Source: JBOHER01 sp050701115 | GTDB lineage: Bacteria > Actinomycetota > Actinomycetes > Mycobacteriales > Pseudonocardiaceae | DNA length: 36,948 nt | Assembly: GCA_050701115.1 (NCBI GenBank) | Contig: JBOHER010000292.1 | Span: 1 to 36,948, forward strand | Reading direction: 5' to 3' | Shown: one piece after another, positions 1-9,468 of the stretch | Layout: each line of letters begins with the position of its first letter | How positions within the stretch are numbered: position 1 is the first letter of the stretch | Made by a program: the position numbers and the translations under genes | Notes under the pieces: model-generated | What the model was told of the DNA's origin: nothing | Database searches by the model: none | What the model saw: the letters and a program-made list of their open reading frames with translations, nothing else

Positions 1-1397
<1,397 letters not shown>

Positions 1398-1446
1398 GCG
1401 TTCCGCTTGCGGAGGCCGCTTCTCCGCCGACGGCGAGACCGCAGCA

Positions 1447-2691
1447 CTACTGGGCGCGCACCCGGGCCCGCTCCCGGCGCAGGAAGGGAACAACACCCAC
1501 GGCTGAACCGGCGAGCAGTGTCGTCATCAGCCAGAACGGGCCCGCGATGCCGACCAGCGTGGACAGACCACCCGCGGCTGCCGGACCAGCACTCTGCGCG
1601 ACCCGGTTGCCGGTGATGCGCAGTGCGAGAGCGGTTGCCCGTAGCTGTTGCGGAGCCTCGAGTACCACCCAGGTCATGGTCAGCGGCTGGCCGAGACCCA
1701 AGACCAGCCCGAGCACGACCATCAGCCCGGCCAGCACGAGCGGCTCGGAGATCACCACCAGACCGAGTACACCACCCGCCCCGATCACCGAGCTGACGAC
1801 CAGAATCCACAGCCGTCCCACCCAGTTCATCAGTACCGGGATCAGCAGCCGGGACACGAAGGAGAAACCGGCGCGGACGGCGAGCAGCGCGCCTACCACG
1901 GCGGGTGAGAGGCCATGATGCTCGCCGAGCACCGGCAGGTAGGCGGTCAGCAGATCGACGGTCGCCATGGTGCTGAAGCTGACGAGGATGGCGATGCCCA
2001 GCCGTGGGTTGCCAAGCAGCGCGAGCGCGCAACCGCGCCCAGGGGGCGCCTCGGTGCCGTGCGAACTCGGTGCGAGCGCTGCGCTGTTCCTCAGGGCGAC
2101 GACCATCAGGCCGAAGAAGACCACGATGAGCAGCGCGATGCCGCCCGCGGTCCAGAACGCGCGCGTCGTTCCGGTGAGCATCTGCCGTTCACCAACGCGG
2201 GAGATCAGCCATCCGCCGATCAAGGGCCCGAGGAGCTGGCCAAGGGACGCGGACGCGGTGAACAGTCCGAAGTTGCGGTCGTGCTGGCCCGGCCCGGACA
2301 ATCCGGCCACCACGGCCTGAGTGGCGACCATCAAGGCGAGTTGTCCGATACCGAGGGCGGCATTGACCAACGCCATGCCTGCCAGCGACCCGGAGTGCGC
2401 GAGCAACACCGAGCTGGCACTCACCACGAGCCCGCCGGCTAACAGCAGCACGGGGGTTCGACCTCGGTCGCACCATCTGCCCATCGGGATAGCGAGAAAG
2501 ATCGGCAGCAGCGCGCTCGCGGCGGCGACCATGCCCACCGCCCGCTCGTCGCCGCCGAGAGCGAGAACCCGGTAGGAGGCGGCCGGCTTGGCCAATGCCA
2601 TCGTGGCGTGCGCGGTCAGCGTCCCCAGTAACAGCAGCGTCAGCGCCGACCGGTAGCTGGCGCGTACCGGAGCCCTCACCTTGGTAGCCAC
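1447..2691 (-). CDS. MFS transporter
   Basis: A 414-residue major facilitator superfamily permease, probably an exporter of the drug/metabolite type. It is hydrophobic throughout, with a pattern compatible with 12 membrane helices. The loop after the second helix reads GRWCDRGRTPVL, a variant of the MFS A-motif GxxxDRxGRR. The start is GTG at 2691, supported by a GGAGGGG ribosome site just upstream; an ATG 10 bases earlier is out of frame. It is convergent with gcvP and divergent from the aldo/keto reductase, with an 84-base gap to the latter. The substrate cannot be told from sequence. Confidence 0.85.
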   Translation of the reverse strand: MATKVRAPVRASYRSALTLLLLGTLTAHATMALAKPAASYRVLALGGDERAVGMVAAASALLPIFLAIPMGRWCDRGRTPVLLLAGGLVVSASSVLLAHSGSLAGMALVNAALGIGQLALMVATQAVVAGLSGPGQHDRNFGLFTASASLGQLLGPLIGGWLISRVGERQMLTGTTRAFWTAGGIALLIVVFFGLMVVALRNSAALAPSSHGTEAPPGRGCALALLGNPRLGIAILVSFSTMATVDLLTAYLPVLGEHHGLSPAVVGALLAVRAGFSFVSRLLIPVLMNWVGRLWILVVSSVIGAGGVLGLVVISEPLVLAGLMVVLGLVLGLGQPLTMTWVVLEAPQQLRATALALRITGNRVAQSAGPAAAGGLSTLVGIAGPFWLMTTLLAGSAVGVVPFLRRERARVRAQ

Positions 2692-2775
2692 TCGCCGATC
2701 ATCCCCTCCGCGCCGGTCGTGCGGAGCGCGGCCGGGTAGGTTGGGTGCGACGGGTCACGAGGTTTCGCACCGTAG

Positions 2776-3618
2776 ATGGGTGGGCGCATGGGTCAGGTTC
2801 CCGAGATCAGATTGGCCAACGGAGTCACCATCCCGCAGCTCGGCTACGGGGTCTTTCAGATCCCGCCTGACCAGACCCCTCGGGCGGTGCGGGCAGCATT
2901 GGATGCCGGTTACCGGAGCATCGACACCGCCTCGGCATACGGAAACGAGTCCGGGGTGGGGGTAGCGGTGCGGGAGTCCGGTATACCGCGTGCGGACCTT
3001 TTCATCACCACGAAGTTGTGGAACTCCGATCAGGGCTACGACTCGACGCTGGCCGCCTTCGACCGGAGCCTTACCGAACTCGGCATGGATTACGTCGATC
3101 TCTATCTGATCCACTGGCCGCTACCCCGGCGCGACCGGTATCGGGACACCTGGCGGGCATTGCAGCGGGTGCATGCCGATGGCCGGGTGCGCGCGATCGG
3201 CGTCTCGAACTTCGGCGTCGCGCACCTGACTCGATTGCTGGAATCCGCCGAGGTCGTTCCCGCCGTCAACCAGATCGAGTTGCACCCGTACCTGCCGCAG
3301 GCCGAGTTGCGTGCGTTCCACGCCGAGCACGGGATCGTCACCGAGGCGTGGAGTCCGTTGGCGCAAGGGGAGTTGCTCGCTGAGCAGGCGATGACCGGCC
3401 TGGCGTCGAAGTACGGCAAGTCGCCTGCCCAGATCGTGCTGCGGTGGCACCTTCAGCTCGGCAACGTCGCGATCCCCAAGTCCGTGACACCCTCCCGGAT
3501 CAGGGAGAACATCGACGTGTTCGATTTCGAACTCGCCGACGACGATCTGGTCGTGCTGACGGAGTTGAACAAGGGCAAACGGATCGGGCCCGATCCGGAC
3601 GTCTTCGACCGGGTGTAG
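2776..3618 (+). CDS. Aldo/keto reductase, 2,5-diketogluconate reductase-like
   Basis: A 280-residue soluble NADPH-dependent oxidoreductase of the aldo/keto reductase superfamily, closest in motif pattern to the bacterial AKR5 (2,5-diketo-D-gluconate reductase) group. The catalytic tetrad is visible: Asp50 and Tyr55 in DTASAYGNE, Lys80 in TTKLW, and His113 in LIHWP. The signature GVSNF and the C-terminal nucleotide-binding segment IPKSVTPSRIRENIDVFDF are present. The start is uncertain: ATG 2776 gives MGGRMGQ, while the in-frame ATG at 2788 (MGQVPEIRL) removes four residues and fits family starts better. It converges on the next gene with a 13-base gap. The physiological substrate is unknown; such enzymes often reduce methylglyoxal and other small aldehydes. 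Confidence 0.88.
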   Translation: MGGRMGQVPEIRLANGVTIPQLGYGVFQIPPDQTPRAVRAALDAGYRSIDTASAYGNESGVGVAVRESGIPRADLFITTKLWNSDQGYDSTLAAFDRSLTELGMDYVDLYLIHWPLPRRDRYRDTWRALQRVHADGRVRAIGVSNFGVAHLTRLLESAEVVPAVNQIELHPYLPQAELRAFHAEHGIVTEAWSPLAQGELLAEQAMTGLASKYGKSPAQIVLRWHLQLGNVAIPKSVTPSRIRENIDVFDFELADDDLVVLTELNKGKRIGPDPDVFDRV

Positions 3619-3631
3619 CCGCACCCGATCG

Positions 3632-4351
3632 TCAGCCGTCGAAGCCGGCCTTGGTGAACAACTTCCGCTGCTCGGGGTCTTGCAGGAATCGCTGGAACGT
3701 CTGTGCTGCGCGCTCCTGTACGGGGTCGATGCCCTCCCCGCGGATGCCGATGAACGGGTAGTCGGCCGACTTCGCCGTGGCGATCGATACGTGCTGGCCT
3801 GCGATCCGGTCCGGGTGGGTCTTGCCGAGTTGATCGGCCCACCAGTTCGACTCCGGGATCCATGCCGCGGGGGCACCGCCGACCCGGGCGTTGCCCCCAA
3901 GGCTGTCCAGCGTGCTCTGCGATTCGGCCGATTGCACTTCCACCGTGACGCAACGATCGTGCACCACCCGGTCCGCGGAGTTCCACTTGTCGGCGGCATC
4001 GGTCACCGGCTGCTCGATGCTCGGCGCGACGGACACTCGCAGCGTGCTGGTGCCGCCGGTGCAGGAGTGGGCCTGCGCCTCCGCTCGGTTGTTGAGGATG
4101 TTGTTGCCCCATCCCCAACCTATCCAGCCGACGGCGATCAGGCCGATTGCGACCAGGCAGGCTATCGGCCACTTGGCGACTCCGCGGGGAGCTGCGGAGA
4201 GAACAGCGCGATGCGAGCCGGTGGTGGTGGTGGTGCTGGTGGTGTGCTCGCGCTGCGGAGGTAGATCGTCCCGGGCTTGCCCGGGACGCCGGTAGTCCCG
4301 CAAATCCCGATAAGGCCGAGCGGGGGGTCCGGACTTCGTGTGACGCCCCAT
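3632..4351 (-). CDS. Membrane-anchored compact substrate-binding-like protein
   Basis: A 239-residue protein with a charged, proline-rich cytoplasmic N-terminus (1-60, containing a threonine run at 38-44), one membrane helix (about 61-81), and an extracytoplasmic domain resembling bacterial solute-binding proteins (STLRVSVAPSIEQPVTDAADKWN near the start; FQRFLQDPEQRKLFTKAGF at the end). ATG 4351 was chosen over an in-frame ATG at 4387 because GAAAGGG lies upstream of 4351 and the 4387 codon has no ribosome site. The middle of a normal substrate-binding fold appears to be missing: HPDRIAGQ runs directly into SADYPFIGI. There is no adjacent ABC permease or ATPase. The ligand is unknown; a sensor or cell-envelope role is as likely as transport. 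Confidence 0.6.
   Translation of the reverse strand: MGRHTKSGPPARPYRDLRDYRRPGQARDDLPPQREHTTSTTTTTGSHRAVLSAAPRGVAKWPIACLVAIGLIAVGWIGWGWGNNILNNRAEAQAHSCTGGTSTLRVSVAPSIEQPVTDAADKWNSADRVVHDRCVTVEVQSAESQSTLDSLGGNARVGGAPAAWIPESNWWADQLGKTHPDRIAGQHVSIATAKSADYPFIGIRGEGIDPVQERAAQTFQRFLQDPEQRKLFTKAGFDG
4220..4243. repeat. (GGT)n trinucleotide tract inside coding sequence
   Basis: Five GGT units, one GCT, then two more GGT units on the + strand. On the coding strand these read as ACC codons and give the threonine run of the membrane-anchored substrate-binding-like protein. A length change here would alter the number of threonines but not the frame. Confidence 0.8.
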
Positions 4352-4528
4352 CGCAACCGTGACCCTTTCGATATCGAATCGATGCATACCGCGCGTGCGG
4401 CTGAAATGTTATCACCCCAACAGACGCCAGCAGGCAACCAATCGTGATATCTCACGTCGTGTCATCCTTCGAGCTACGCCATTCGGCCTAGTTCGTTGAC
4501 CGCTCTGGGCGAGCCTCGGCCCTGCCCA

Positions 4529-5593
4529 TCACCGGGTCCGCGAAGACCGCCCGATCACCACGTGGGTTCCGTCCCGCACCGTTCCCACGTACTCCTCGAC
4601 GAGGTCCTCCAGCGCGACCACGCCTACCGTGCGGCCCTGCTCGTCGATGGCGGTGGCCAGGTGACTGCGTTCGTCGCGCATCGCGGAGAGTGCCTCGTCC
4701 AGGCGGGCGCCCGCACGGAGCTGGGTCAGGCTGCGCATCTTCTCCGGGCGCACCCGGGTGGACGGATCTTCGTTCGCCTGGTCGAGGACGTCCTTGACGT
4801 GGATGTAGCCGATCAGCTCGCCGGCCTTCGCCCGGACCGGGAATCGGGAGAAGCCGGTGGAGGACACCGCCCGCTCGACATCCCCGACGGTCGCGTCCAC
4901 CGGCAGTGTGGTCAGCTCACCGCTCGGCACCAGCACGTCAGCGACCGACTTGCTCACCGACGACAACGCCTGGCTGAGCCTGCGGTGCTCGGACTGGTCG
5001 AGCAGACCCTCCCGCCGCGATTCGCTGAGCAGCTCCGCGAGTTCGTGCGAGGTGTAGGCGGTCTCCAGTTCGTCCTTGGGCGTGATCTTGACGGCGTGCA
5101 GCACCAGGTTCGCCGTCTGGTTCAGCATCCAGATGAACGGTCCGGCGACCTTCACCCACACCACGTGCACCGGCACCAGCCACATGGCGAGGCGTTCCGG
5201 TTCGGCGATAGCCAGGTTCTTGGGCACCATTTCCCCGAACAGCACGTGCAGCACGGTGATGAACGCCAGCGCGATCGCGAAGGACACCGCATGCAGCAGG
5301 TAGTCCGGCAGCCGCAGCACGTCGAACACCACCTCGAGCTGATGCGCGACAGCGGGTTCACCGAGCCGGCCGAGCAACAGCGAGCAGATGGTGATGCCCA
5401 ACTGTGCCCCGGCAAGCATGCGGGACACATCCTTGCTGGCGTTGATCACGATCCGGGCGCGCACTTTGCCCTGCTCCAGCAAAGCCTCGAGGCGGTCCCG
5501 GCGGGAGGAGATCAGGGCGAACTCCGCGCCGACGAAGAACGCGTTGGCGAGCAGCAGCACGACGATCATCCCGATGGCCGCCCAGTCGCTCAC
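4529..5593 (-). CDS. CNNM/CBS-domain membrane protein (second gene of pair)
   Basis: A 354-residue member of the CNNM/CorB (old name hemolysin C-like) family. The N-terminal CNNM transmembrane domain (about 1-180) carries the signature FGEMVPKNLAIAEPERLA. A pair of CBS domains follows (about 195-330, ending VALEDLVEEYVGTVRDG). It lacks the C-terminal CorC_HlyC domain present in its upstream partner. The start is GTG 5593; the sequence GTGA (5590-5593) holds both this start and the TGA of the upstream gene, so translation is probably coupled. The pair matches M. tuberculosis Rv1842c-Rv1841c in order and domain make-up. Related proteins are linked to Mg2+ efflux, which is inferred for this one. 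Confidence 0.88.
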   Translation of the reverse strand: MSDWAAIGMIVVLLLANAFFVGAEFALISSRRDRLEALLEQGKVRARIVINASKDVSRMLAGAQLGITICSLLLGRLGEPAVAHQLEVVFDVLRLPDYLLHAVSFAIALAFITVLHVLFGEMVPKNLAIAEPERLAMWLVPVHVVWVKVAGPFIWMLNQTANLVLHAVKITPKDELETAYTSHELAELLSESRREGLLDQSEHRRLSQALSSVSKSVADVLVPSGELTTLPVDATVGDVERAVSSTGFSRFPVRAKAGELIGYIHVKDVLDQANEDPSTRVRPEKMRSLTQLRAGARLDEALSAMRDERSHLATAIDEQGRTVGVVALEDLVEEYVGTVRDGTHVVIGRSSRTR

Positions 5594-6933
5594 TGGTGCA
5601 CCTCGCCGTGCTCGTCCGAGGTGCCGTGCGCGAGCTTGTGCACACCCAGCTCGGCGATCCGGTGGCGCTCCATCTGGGTCACCGTGAGTTGCCAGCCGTC
5701 GACCTCGACGCCATCTCCTGGTTGCGGAATCTCGCCGAGTTCGGTCAGCACCAGCCCGGCGACCGTCTCGTAGTCGCCTTCCGGCATGGTGAACCCGGTG
5801 GCATCGGCCAGTTCGTCCGGGCGCAACTGTCCCGACACGAGCCAGCGGTCCTCGCCGAGCTGCTTGGTCGCGGGCGATTCTCCCTGGTCATGCTCGTCTC
5901 GGACATCGCCGATGATCTCCTCGACGACGTCCTCCAGCGTCACAAGGCCTGCGGTTCCGCCGTACTCGTCGACGACGATCGCGAGCTGGAAGCTCGAATC
6001 ACGCAGCCGGTTCAGCAGGGAGTCGCCGGGGAGGGATTCGGGCACCGTGGGCACCGGCCGCATCAAGGAGCCCGCCTTGACCCGGTCCCGCTCTCCGGCG
6101 GCGACGGTGAACGCCTGCTTGATGTGGATGGCGCCTGCGATGTCATCGAGGTCCTGGCTGTAGACCGGGAATCGGGACAACCCGGTGCTCCGGGCCAAGG
6201 TGAGCAGATCGTTGATCGAACTGTCTGCCTCAAGCGACTCGATCTGCACTCGTGGGGTCATCAGCTCGTCGGCTGTGCGATCGCCGAACCGCAACGACTT
6301 GTCCAGCAGTTGCGCGGTGACGGTATCCAGCGTGCCGCGTTCGGCGCTGGAGCGCACCATCGAGCCGAGTTCCTGCGGGGATCGCGCCGACCGCAGCTCC
6401 TCGGCGGGCTCGACGCCGAGCTTGCTCACGACCCAGTTCGCGCTGTTGTTCATCAGGTGGATCATCCAGCCGAAAAGAGTGGAGAAGCCGGAGTGGTAGC
6501 CGGCGACCGCACGCGCGGTGGCCAGCGGGCGGGCGATGGCGAGGTTCTTCGGCACCATCTCGCCGAACACCATGGACAGCGCCGTGGCGAGGAACAACGC
6601 GATGGCCAGCGACACCGCGCCCGCCGCCTGGTCACCCAGTCCGAGTTCGGTCAGCAGTGGCCGGATCTGCGCACCGATGATGGGTTCGGCGAGGAAGCCG
6701 CTGACCAAGGTGGTGAGGGTGATCGCGACCTGTGCGCCGGAGAGCTGGAAGGACAGCGTCCGGTGAGCCTTCTGAACGGTGCGCGATCGACGGTCGCCGA
6801 CCTGGCGCACGTTGGTGTCGATGGTGCTGCGCTCCAGCGCGGTGAGCGAGAACTCCGCGGCGACAGCGAGTCCGGTGCCGACGCTCAGCAGCAGGAAGAA
6901 GAGGATTCCGCCGATGGTGAGCAGTAGGTCCAT
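5590..6933 (-). CDS. CNNM/CBS/CorC_HlyC membrane protein (first gene of pair)
   Basis: A 447-residue CNNM-family protein. The N-terminal transmembrane domain (about 1-190) includes FGEMVPKNLAIARPLATA. Two CBS domains follow (about 205-345, ending GTAGLVTLEDVVEEIIGD), and then a complete CorC_HlyC domain (about 360-435, with DRWLVSGQLRPDEL and YETVAGLVLTELGEIP). It is the first gene of a coupled pair with the shorter paralogue downstream. No clear Shine-Dalgarno precedes ATG 6933, so a short or leaderless mRNA is possible. Likely role: divalent cation (Mg2+/Co2+) transport or its control at the membrane, by family. Confidence 0.9.
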   Translation of the reverse strand: MDLLLTIGGILFFLLLSVGTGLAVAAEFSLTALERSTIDTNVRQVGDRRSRTVQKAHRTLSFQLSGAQVAITLTTLVSGFLAEPIIGAQIRPLLTELGLGDQAAGAVSLAIALFLATALSMVFGEMVPKNLAIARPLATARAVAGYHSGFSTLFGWMIHLMNNSANWVVSKLGVEPAEELRSARSPQELGSMVRSSAERGTLDTVTAQLLDKSLRFGDRTADELMTPRVQIESLEADSSINDLLTLARSTGLSRFPVYSQDLDDIAGAIHIKQAFTVAAGERDRVKAGSLMRPVPTVPESLPGDSLLNRLRDSSFQLAIVVDEYGGTAGLVTLEDVVEEIIGDVRDEHDQGESPATKQLGEDRWLVSGQLRPDELADATGFTMPEGDYETVAGLVLTELGEIPQPGDGVEVDGWQLTVTQMERHRIAELGVHKLAHGTSDEHGEVHQ

Positions 6934-7142
6934 CAGCGGGCGCCCGAGTTCAGCGCAGGGTAGCTAAGACGGGGATGTCCGGGTTCCGCACCCGGCTCAG
7001 TACTGTCACCAGGTGATTGCGCATCGCGCACGGGTGGGGGTCACTCCTTGAGCAGAACCGGTCGGGTTAGTACTGCGACAACCGTCGCGTTATGGAATCA
7101 GGGTACTTCATGCCGTCGCCGGACGTGGCACCGTGCCGGACC

Positions 7143-7724
7143 TCAAAGCTTCAGGTTGTGCCGCCTCGTCGTTTCCTCGACCAGGTCGAGTACCGGATCG
7201 AGGTCGTCGGCGGGCAGCCCCATCGCGAGGTGGGAGACGAGGCCTTCCAGCACCAGTTCGAGGAACGACGTCAGCACGTCGACGTCGACGTCATCCCTGA
7301 GTTGGCCCTCTATCCGCTTGCGCTGCAGGCGATCCCGGGTGGCCATGGTCAGCTGCCGGGATCGTTCCGCCCACCGTTCGCGGAAGTCCGGATCGGTGCG
7401 CAGCCTCCGCGAGACCTCCAGCCGGGTGCCGAGCCAGTCGGCCGGGTGCTGACTGTCGCCGGAGAGCAGTTGCCGCATGACCTGGACCAGACCCTGCTCG
7501 GCCACGACGCCCGCCATCCGTGCCGCGTCGTCCTCGGCCAGCGCGAGGAAGAGCGTCTCCTTGTCACGGAAGTGGTGGAAGATCGCTCCCCGTGACAAAC
7601 CGATGGTTTCCTCGAGCCTGCGGACCGTCGCGCCTTCGTAGCCGTGACGGGCGAAGCACATTCGCGCGCCGTCGAGTATCTGCCGACGGCGCGCATCGAG
7701 GTGGTCCTGACTCACCCTGGGCAC
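7143..7724 (-). CDS. acnR: TetR-family regulator, AcnR-like aconitase repressor
   Basis: A 193-residue TetR-family DNA-binding protein. The N-terminal helix-turn-helix (about 15-60) reads GYEGATVRRLEETIGLSRGA then IFHHFRDKETLFLAL. This, together with VVAEQGLVQVMRQLL and RLEVSRRLRTDP in the ligand domain, closely matches my memory of AcnR of Corynebacterium glutamicum, which represses aconitase. In corynebacteria and mycobacteria this gene lies next to acn; here acn is about 12 kb away. An AcnR-type operator lies just upstream (7762-7777), and a second is in the acn promoter, supporting the name and suggesting autoregulation. The start is GTG 7724; an in-frame GTG at 7715 (giving VSQDHL) is an alternative. 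A monocistronic unit is likely. Confidence 0.82.
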   Translation of the reverse strand: MPRVSQDHLDARRRQILDGARMCFARHGYEGATVRRLEETIGLSRGAIFHHFRDKETLFLALAEDDAARMAGVVAEQGLVQVMRQLLSGDSQHPADWLGTRLEVSRRLRTDPDFRERWAERSRQLTMATRDRLQRKRIEGQLRDDVDVDVLTSFLELVLEGLVSHLAMGLPADDLDPVLDLVEETTRRHNLKL

Positions 7725-7761
7725 CTTGTGATCCTGTCACCCGGGGTAGCCCTCGTGCAAT

Positions 7762-7777
7762 CCGTACGTACGTACTG
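7762..7777. promoter_or_regulatory. Putative AcnR operator upstream of acnR
   Basis: On the minus strand the site reads CAGTACGTACGTACGG. It differs at one position from the C. glutamicum AcnR consensus CAGNACN3CGTACTG, as I remember it. It lies 38-53 bases upstream of the GTG start of the acnR-like gene, the right place for autorepression. The core is an overlapping palindrome (GTACGTACGTAC), so other dimeric regulators cannot be excluded. Confidence 0.6.
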
Positions 7778-7799
7778 TGACGTGCGCGGTGCTGTGCAC

Positions 7800-7856
7800 G
7801 CGAGCTGAAGGTGGCCCTTAGTGCCGCTACGACACCGGAGGCCACCTTCAGCTCGC
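7800..7856. terminator. Long perfect hairpin between the dehydrogenase gene and acnR
   Basis: A 17-bp perfect inverted repeat (7800-7816 with 7840-7856; arm GCGAGCTGAAGGTGGCC) around a 23-base loop. It begins 38 bases beyond the stop codon of the leftward dehydrogenase gene and lies upstream of the acnR operator, so it would terminate dehydrogenase transcripts before acnR. There is no U-tract, as is common in actinobacteria. It could also be a dispersed palindromic repeat. Confidence 0.6.
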
Positions 7857-7894
7857 CACCGCCACCCGATCAGGTGCGGCAGATGAGCGCCGCG

Positions 7895-9082
7895 CTAGGG
7901 GATCGTCAGGGCTAGCTGGCCGCCCAGTTCGGCGGTGTTGCGCCCCGCACGGTTGCGTTCGGCGAGCGCCAGCCCGGTGCTGCGCGGGGCGATCCGCCGC
8001 AGGTCCCACTCGGCGAGCAGCAGCGCGACCTTGGACTGCATCTCGTTGCGCAGCCGGATGAACGAGTCCGCCGGGTCGGCATCCACCTCGCCGAGCAACA
8101 GCCACCACGCCCAGGCCGCCGCACCCGCGTTGGCGATGAAGTCCGGGACCACCGGGATGTCGCGCGCCGCCAGCATCGCCTCGGCCTCGGGCGTTGTGGC
8201 GGCGTTGGCCGCCTCGACCACGGCTTTGGCCGCGACCCGCATGGCGTTGTTCCCGGTGATGGCGTACGAGATCGCCGCCGGGACGAAGATGTCGGCCTCG
8301 ATGGACAGCACGGCGTCGCGCGGTAGCCGGCATACGCCCGCGGGCAGCCGCGACCGGTCGATCTCGCCGTACCTATCGCGCAGTTCGAGCAGTGCGGGGA
8401 TGTCCAGGCCTGCCGGGTCGAACAGGGTGCCCGCGGCGTCGGCGACCGCGACGACCCGTACGCCCGCCTCGTGCAGGTACCAGGCCGCACCGCCACCCAT
8501 CGTGCCGATGCCCTGCACTGTGACGGTCGTGTCGGCCTCCCGCCTGCCCCACGCGGTGACGATGCCAAGACACGCCTGAGCCACGCCGTATCCGCCGATC
8601 ACGTCACCGAGCAGCCCGCCGGGTACCGGGGCGTGCAAGCCCGCGTGCACCCGCTGGAGGGTGCGCTGCGGGTCCGGTGAGCGGCGGATCGCGGCGTGGT
8701 AGGACTGCTGCAGCCCCAGCTTGGCGAACACCTCGTCGATCAGGTGCTGCGGGACGCCCAGGTCCTCGGCAGTGACCCAGTGTGCGTCCAGCCACGGGCG
8801 CATGGCGGTGCAGAACCGCTCGAGCACACCGAGCGCCTCCCGATCCTTGGGGTCGCAGTCGATGCCGCCTTTGGCGCCGCCAACCGGCAGGTTGAAAGCC
8901 GCCGTCTTCGCGGCCATGCCGGTGGCGAGGTCTTCAACCTCGGTCAAGGTGCAGCCTGCTCGCATCCTGGTTCCGCCGGTGGCAATGCCGGATACCAGGC
9001 TGTGCACGACCAGATAGCCGTGCTTGCCGGTGACCGGATCAGTCCAGATCAACCGGACCAATGGTTCGGTGTCCATGGTCAT
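7895..9082 (-). CDS. Glu/Leu/Phe/Val-family amino acid dehydrogenase
   Basis: A 395-residue NAD(P)-dependent amino acid dehydrogenase that reversibly deaminates an amino acid to its 2-oxo acid and ammonium. The dimerisation/catalytic domain (about 1-150) has GGTRM, the catalytic lysine region LPVGGAKGGI (Lys71; Lys59 in MAAKTA) and the catalytic Asp107 in TAEDLGV. The Rossmann domain starts at VQGIGTMGG. The segment LFDPAGLDIPALLELRDRYG looks more like glutamate dehydrogenases than valine or leucine dehydrogenases, but the length is on the short side for the former, so substrate is left open. ATG 9082 has GGAGG nine bases upstream. A LysR regulator lies divergently 386 bases away and may control it. 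Confidence 0.85.
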   Translation of the reverse strand: MTMDTEPLVRLIWTDPVTGKHGYLVVHSLVSGIATGGTRMRAGCTLTEVEDLATGMAAKTAAFNLPVGGAKGGIDCDPKDREALGVLERFCTAMRPWLDAHWVTAEDLGVPQHLIDEVFAKLGLQQSYHAAIRRSPDPQRTLQRVHAGLHAPVPGGLLGDVIGGYGVAQACLGIVTAWGRREADTTVTVQGIGTMGGGAAWYLHEAGVRVVAVADAAGTLFDPAGLDIPALLELRDRYGEIDRSRLPAGVCRLPRDAVLSIEADIFVPAAISYAITGNNAMRVAAKAVVEAANAATTPEAEAMLAARDIPVVPDFIANAGAAAWAWWLLLGEVDADPADSFIRLRNEMQSKVALLLAEWDLRRIAPRSTGLALAERNRAGRNTAELGGQLALTIP

Positions 9083-9468
9083 TCCAACCCACCTCCAGCG
9101 TCGTCTTCAGTGATCGCTATTCAGAACCGACCCAGCGACCGTGTCCTCAAGGGCCCGCCGGGCCAGGGCGAGCGGTCGGTGCGGGTAGCAGCGCCGTTCG
9201 CAACCACCCACCGCGTGAATAGCGCGAGTTTTGAATGAGACACAGTGAGCGCGAGCGGTTCTGTTCCTTGCACTTCGCCGATCCCCACCCGGTGCCGCTC
9301 CCTGGCGAGGGCACGCGAAAGCCCCTGCGTTGGGGTCCGCCGCAGTGGGGTTCGTGATGATCGGATCCGCCTGGTGCCGTGATCACCAGCCGGTACCGCC
9401 AGGGTCCGCCCGACCAAGCCGCCGCGTCCAGTTAGAGATCGTGTAGAGGGGCGTTTAGGGTTGCTTAT
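9083..9468. promoter_or_regulatory. Divergent intergenic region between dehydrogenase and lysR-type gene
   Basis: No coding sequence is supported in these 386 bases. The region must hold both divergent promoters. The clearest structure is a 9-bp perfect inverted repeat, CGCTATTCA at 9115-9123 and TGAATAGCG at 9216-9224, about 90 bases apart, which could hold two halves of a looped regulator site. I see no convincing -35/-10 pair, and a LysR binding site is not assigned. Confidence 0.4.

Noticed and set aside
1409..1427. Terminator between gcvP and the MFS gene
   Set aside because: Only a 6-bp stem with a 7-base loop; in DNA of this composition that is expected by chance.
4220..4243. (GGT)n tract as a phase-variation switch
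   Set aside because: Each unit is one codon, so slippage would change only the number of threonines and not the reading frame.
6998..7075. CAGTACTG (6998-7005) and TAGTACTG (7068-7075) upstream of the CNNM pair as further AcnR sites
   Set aside because: They contain only fused half-sites without the four-base spacer of the AcnR motif. They may be sites for another regulator, but I cannot support that.
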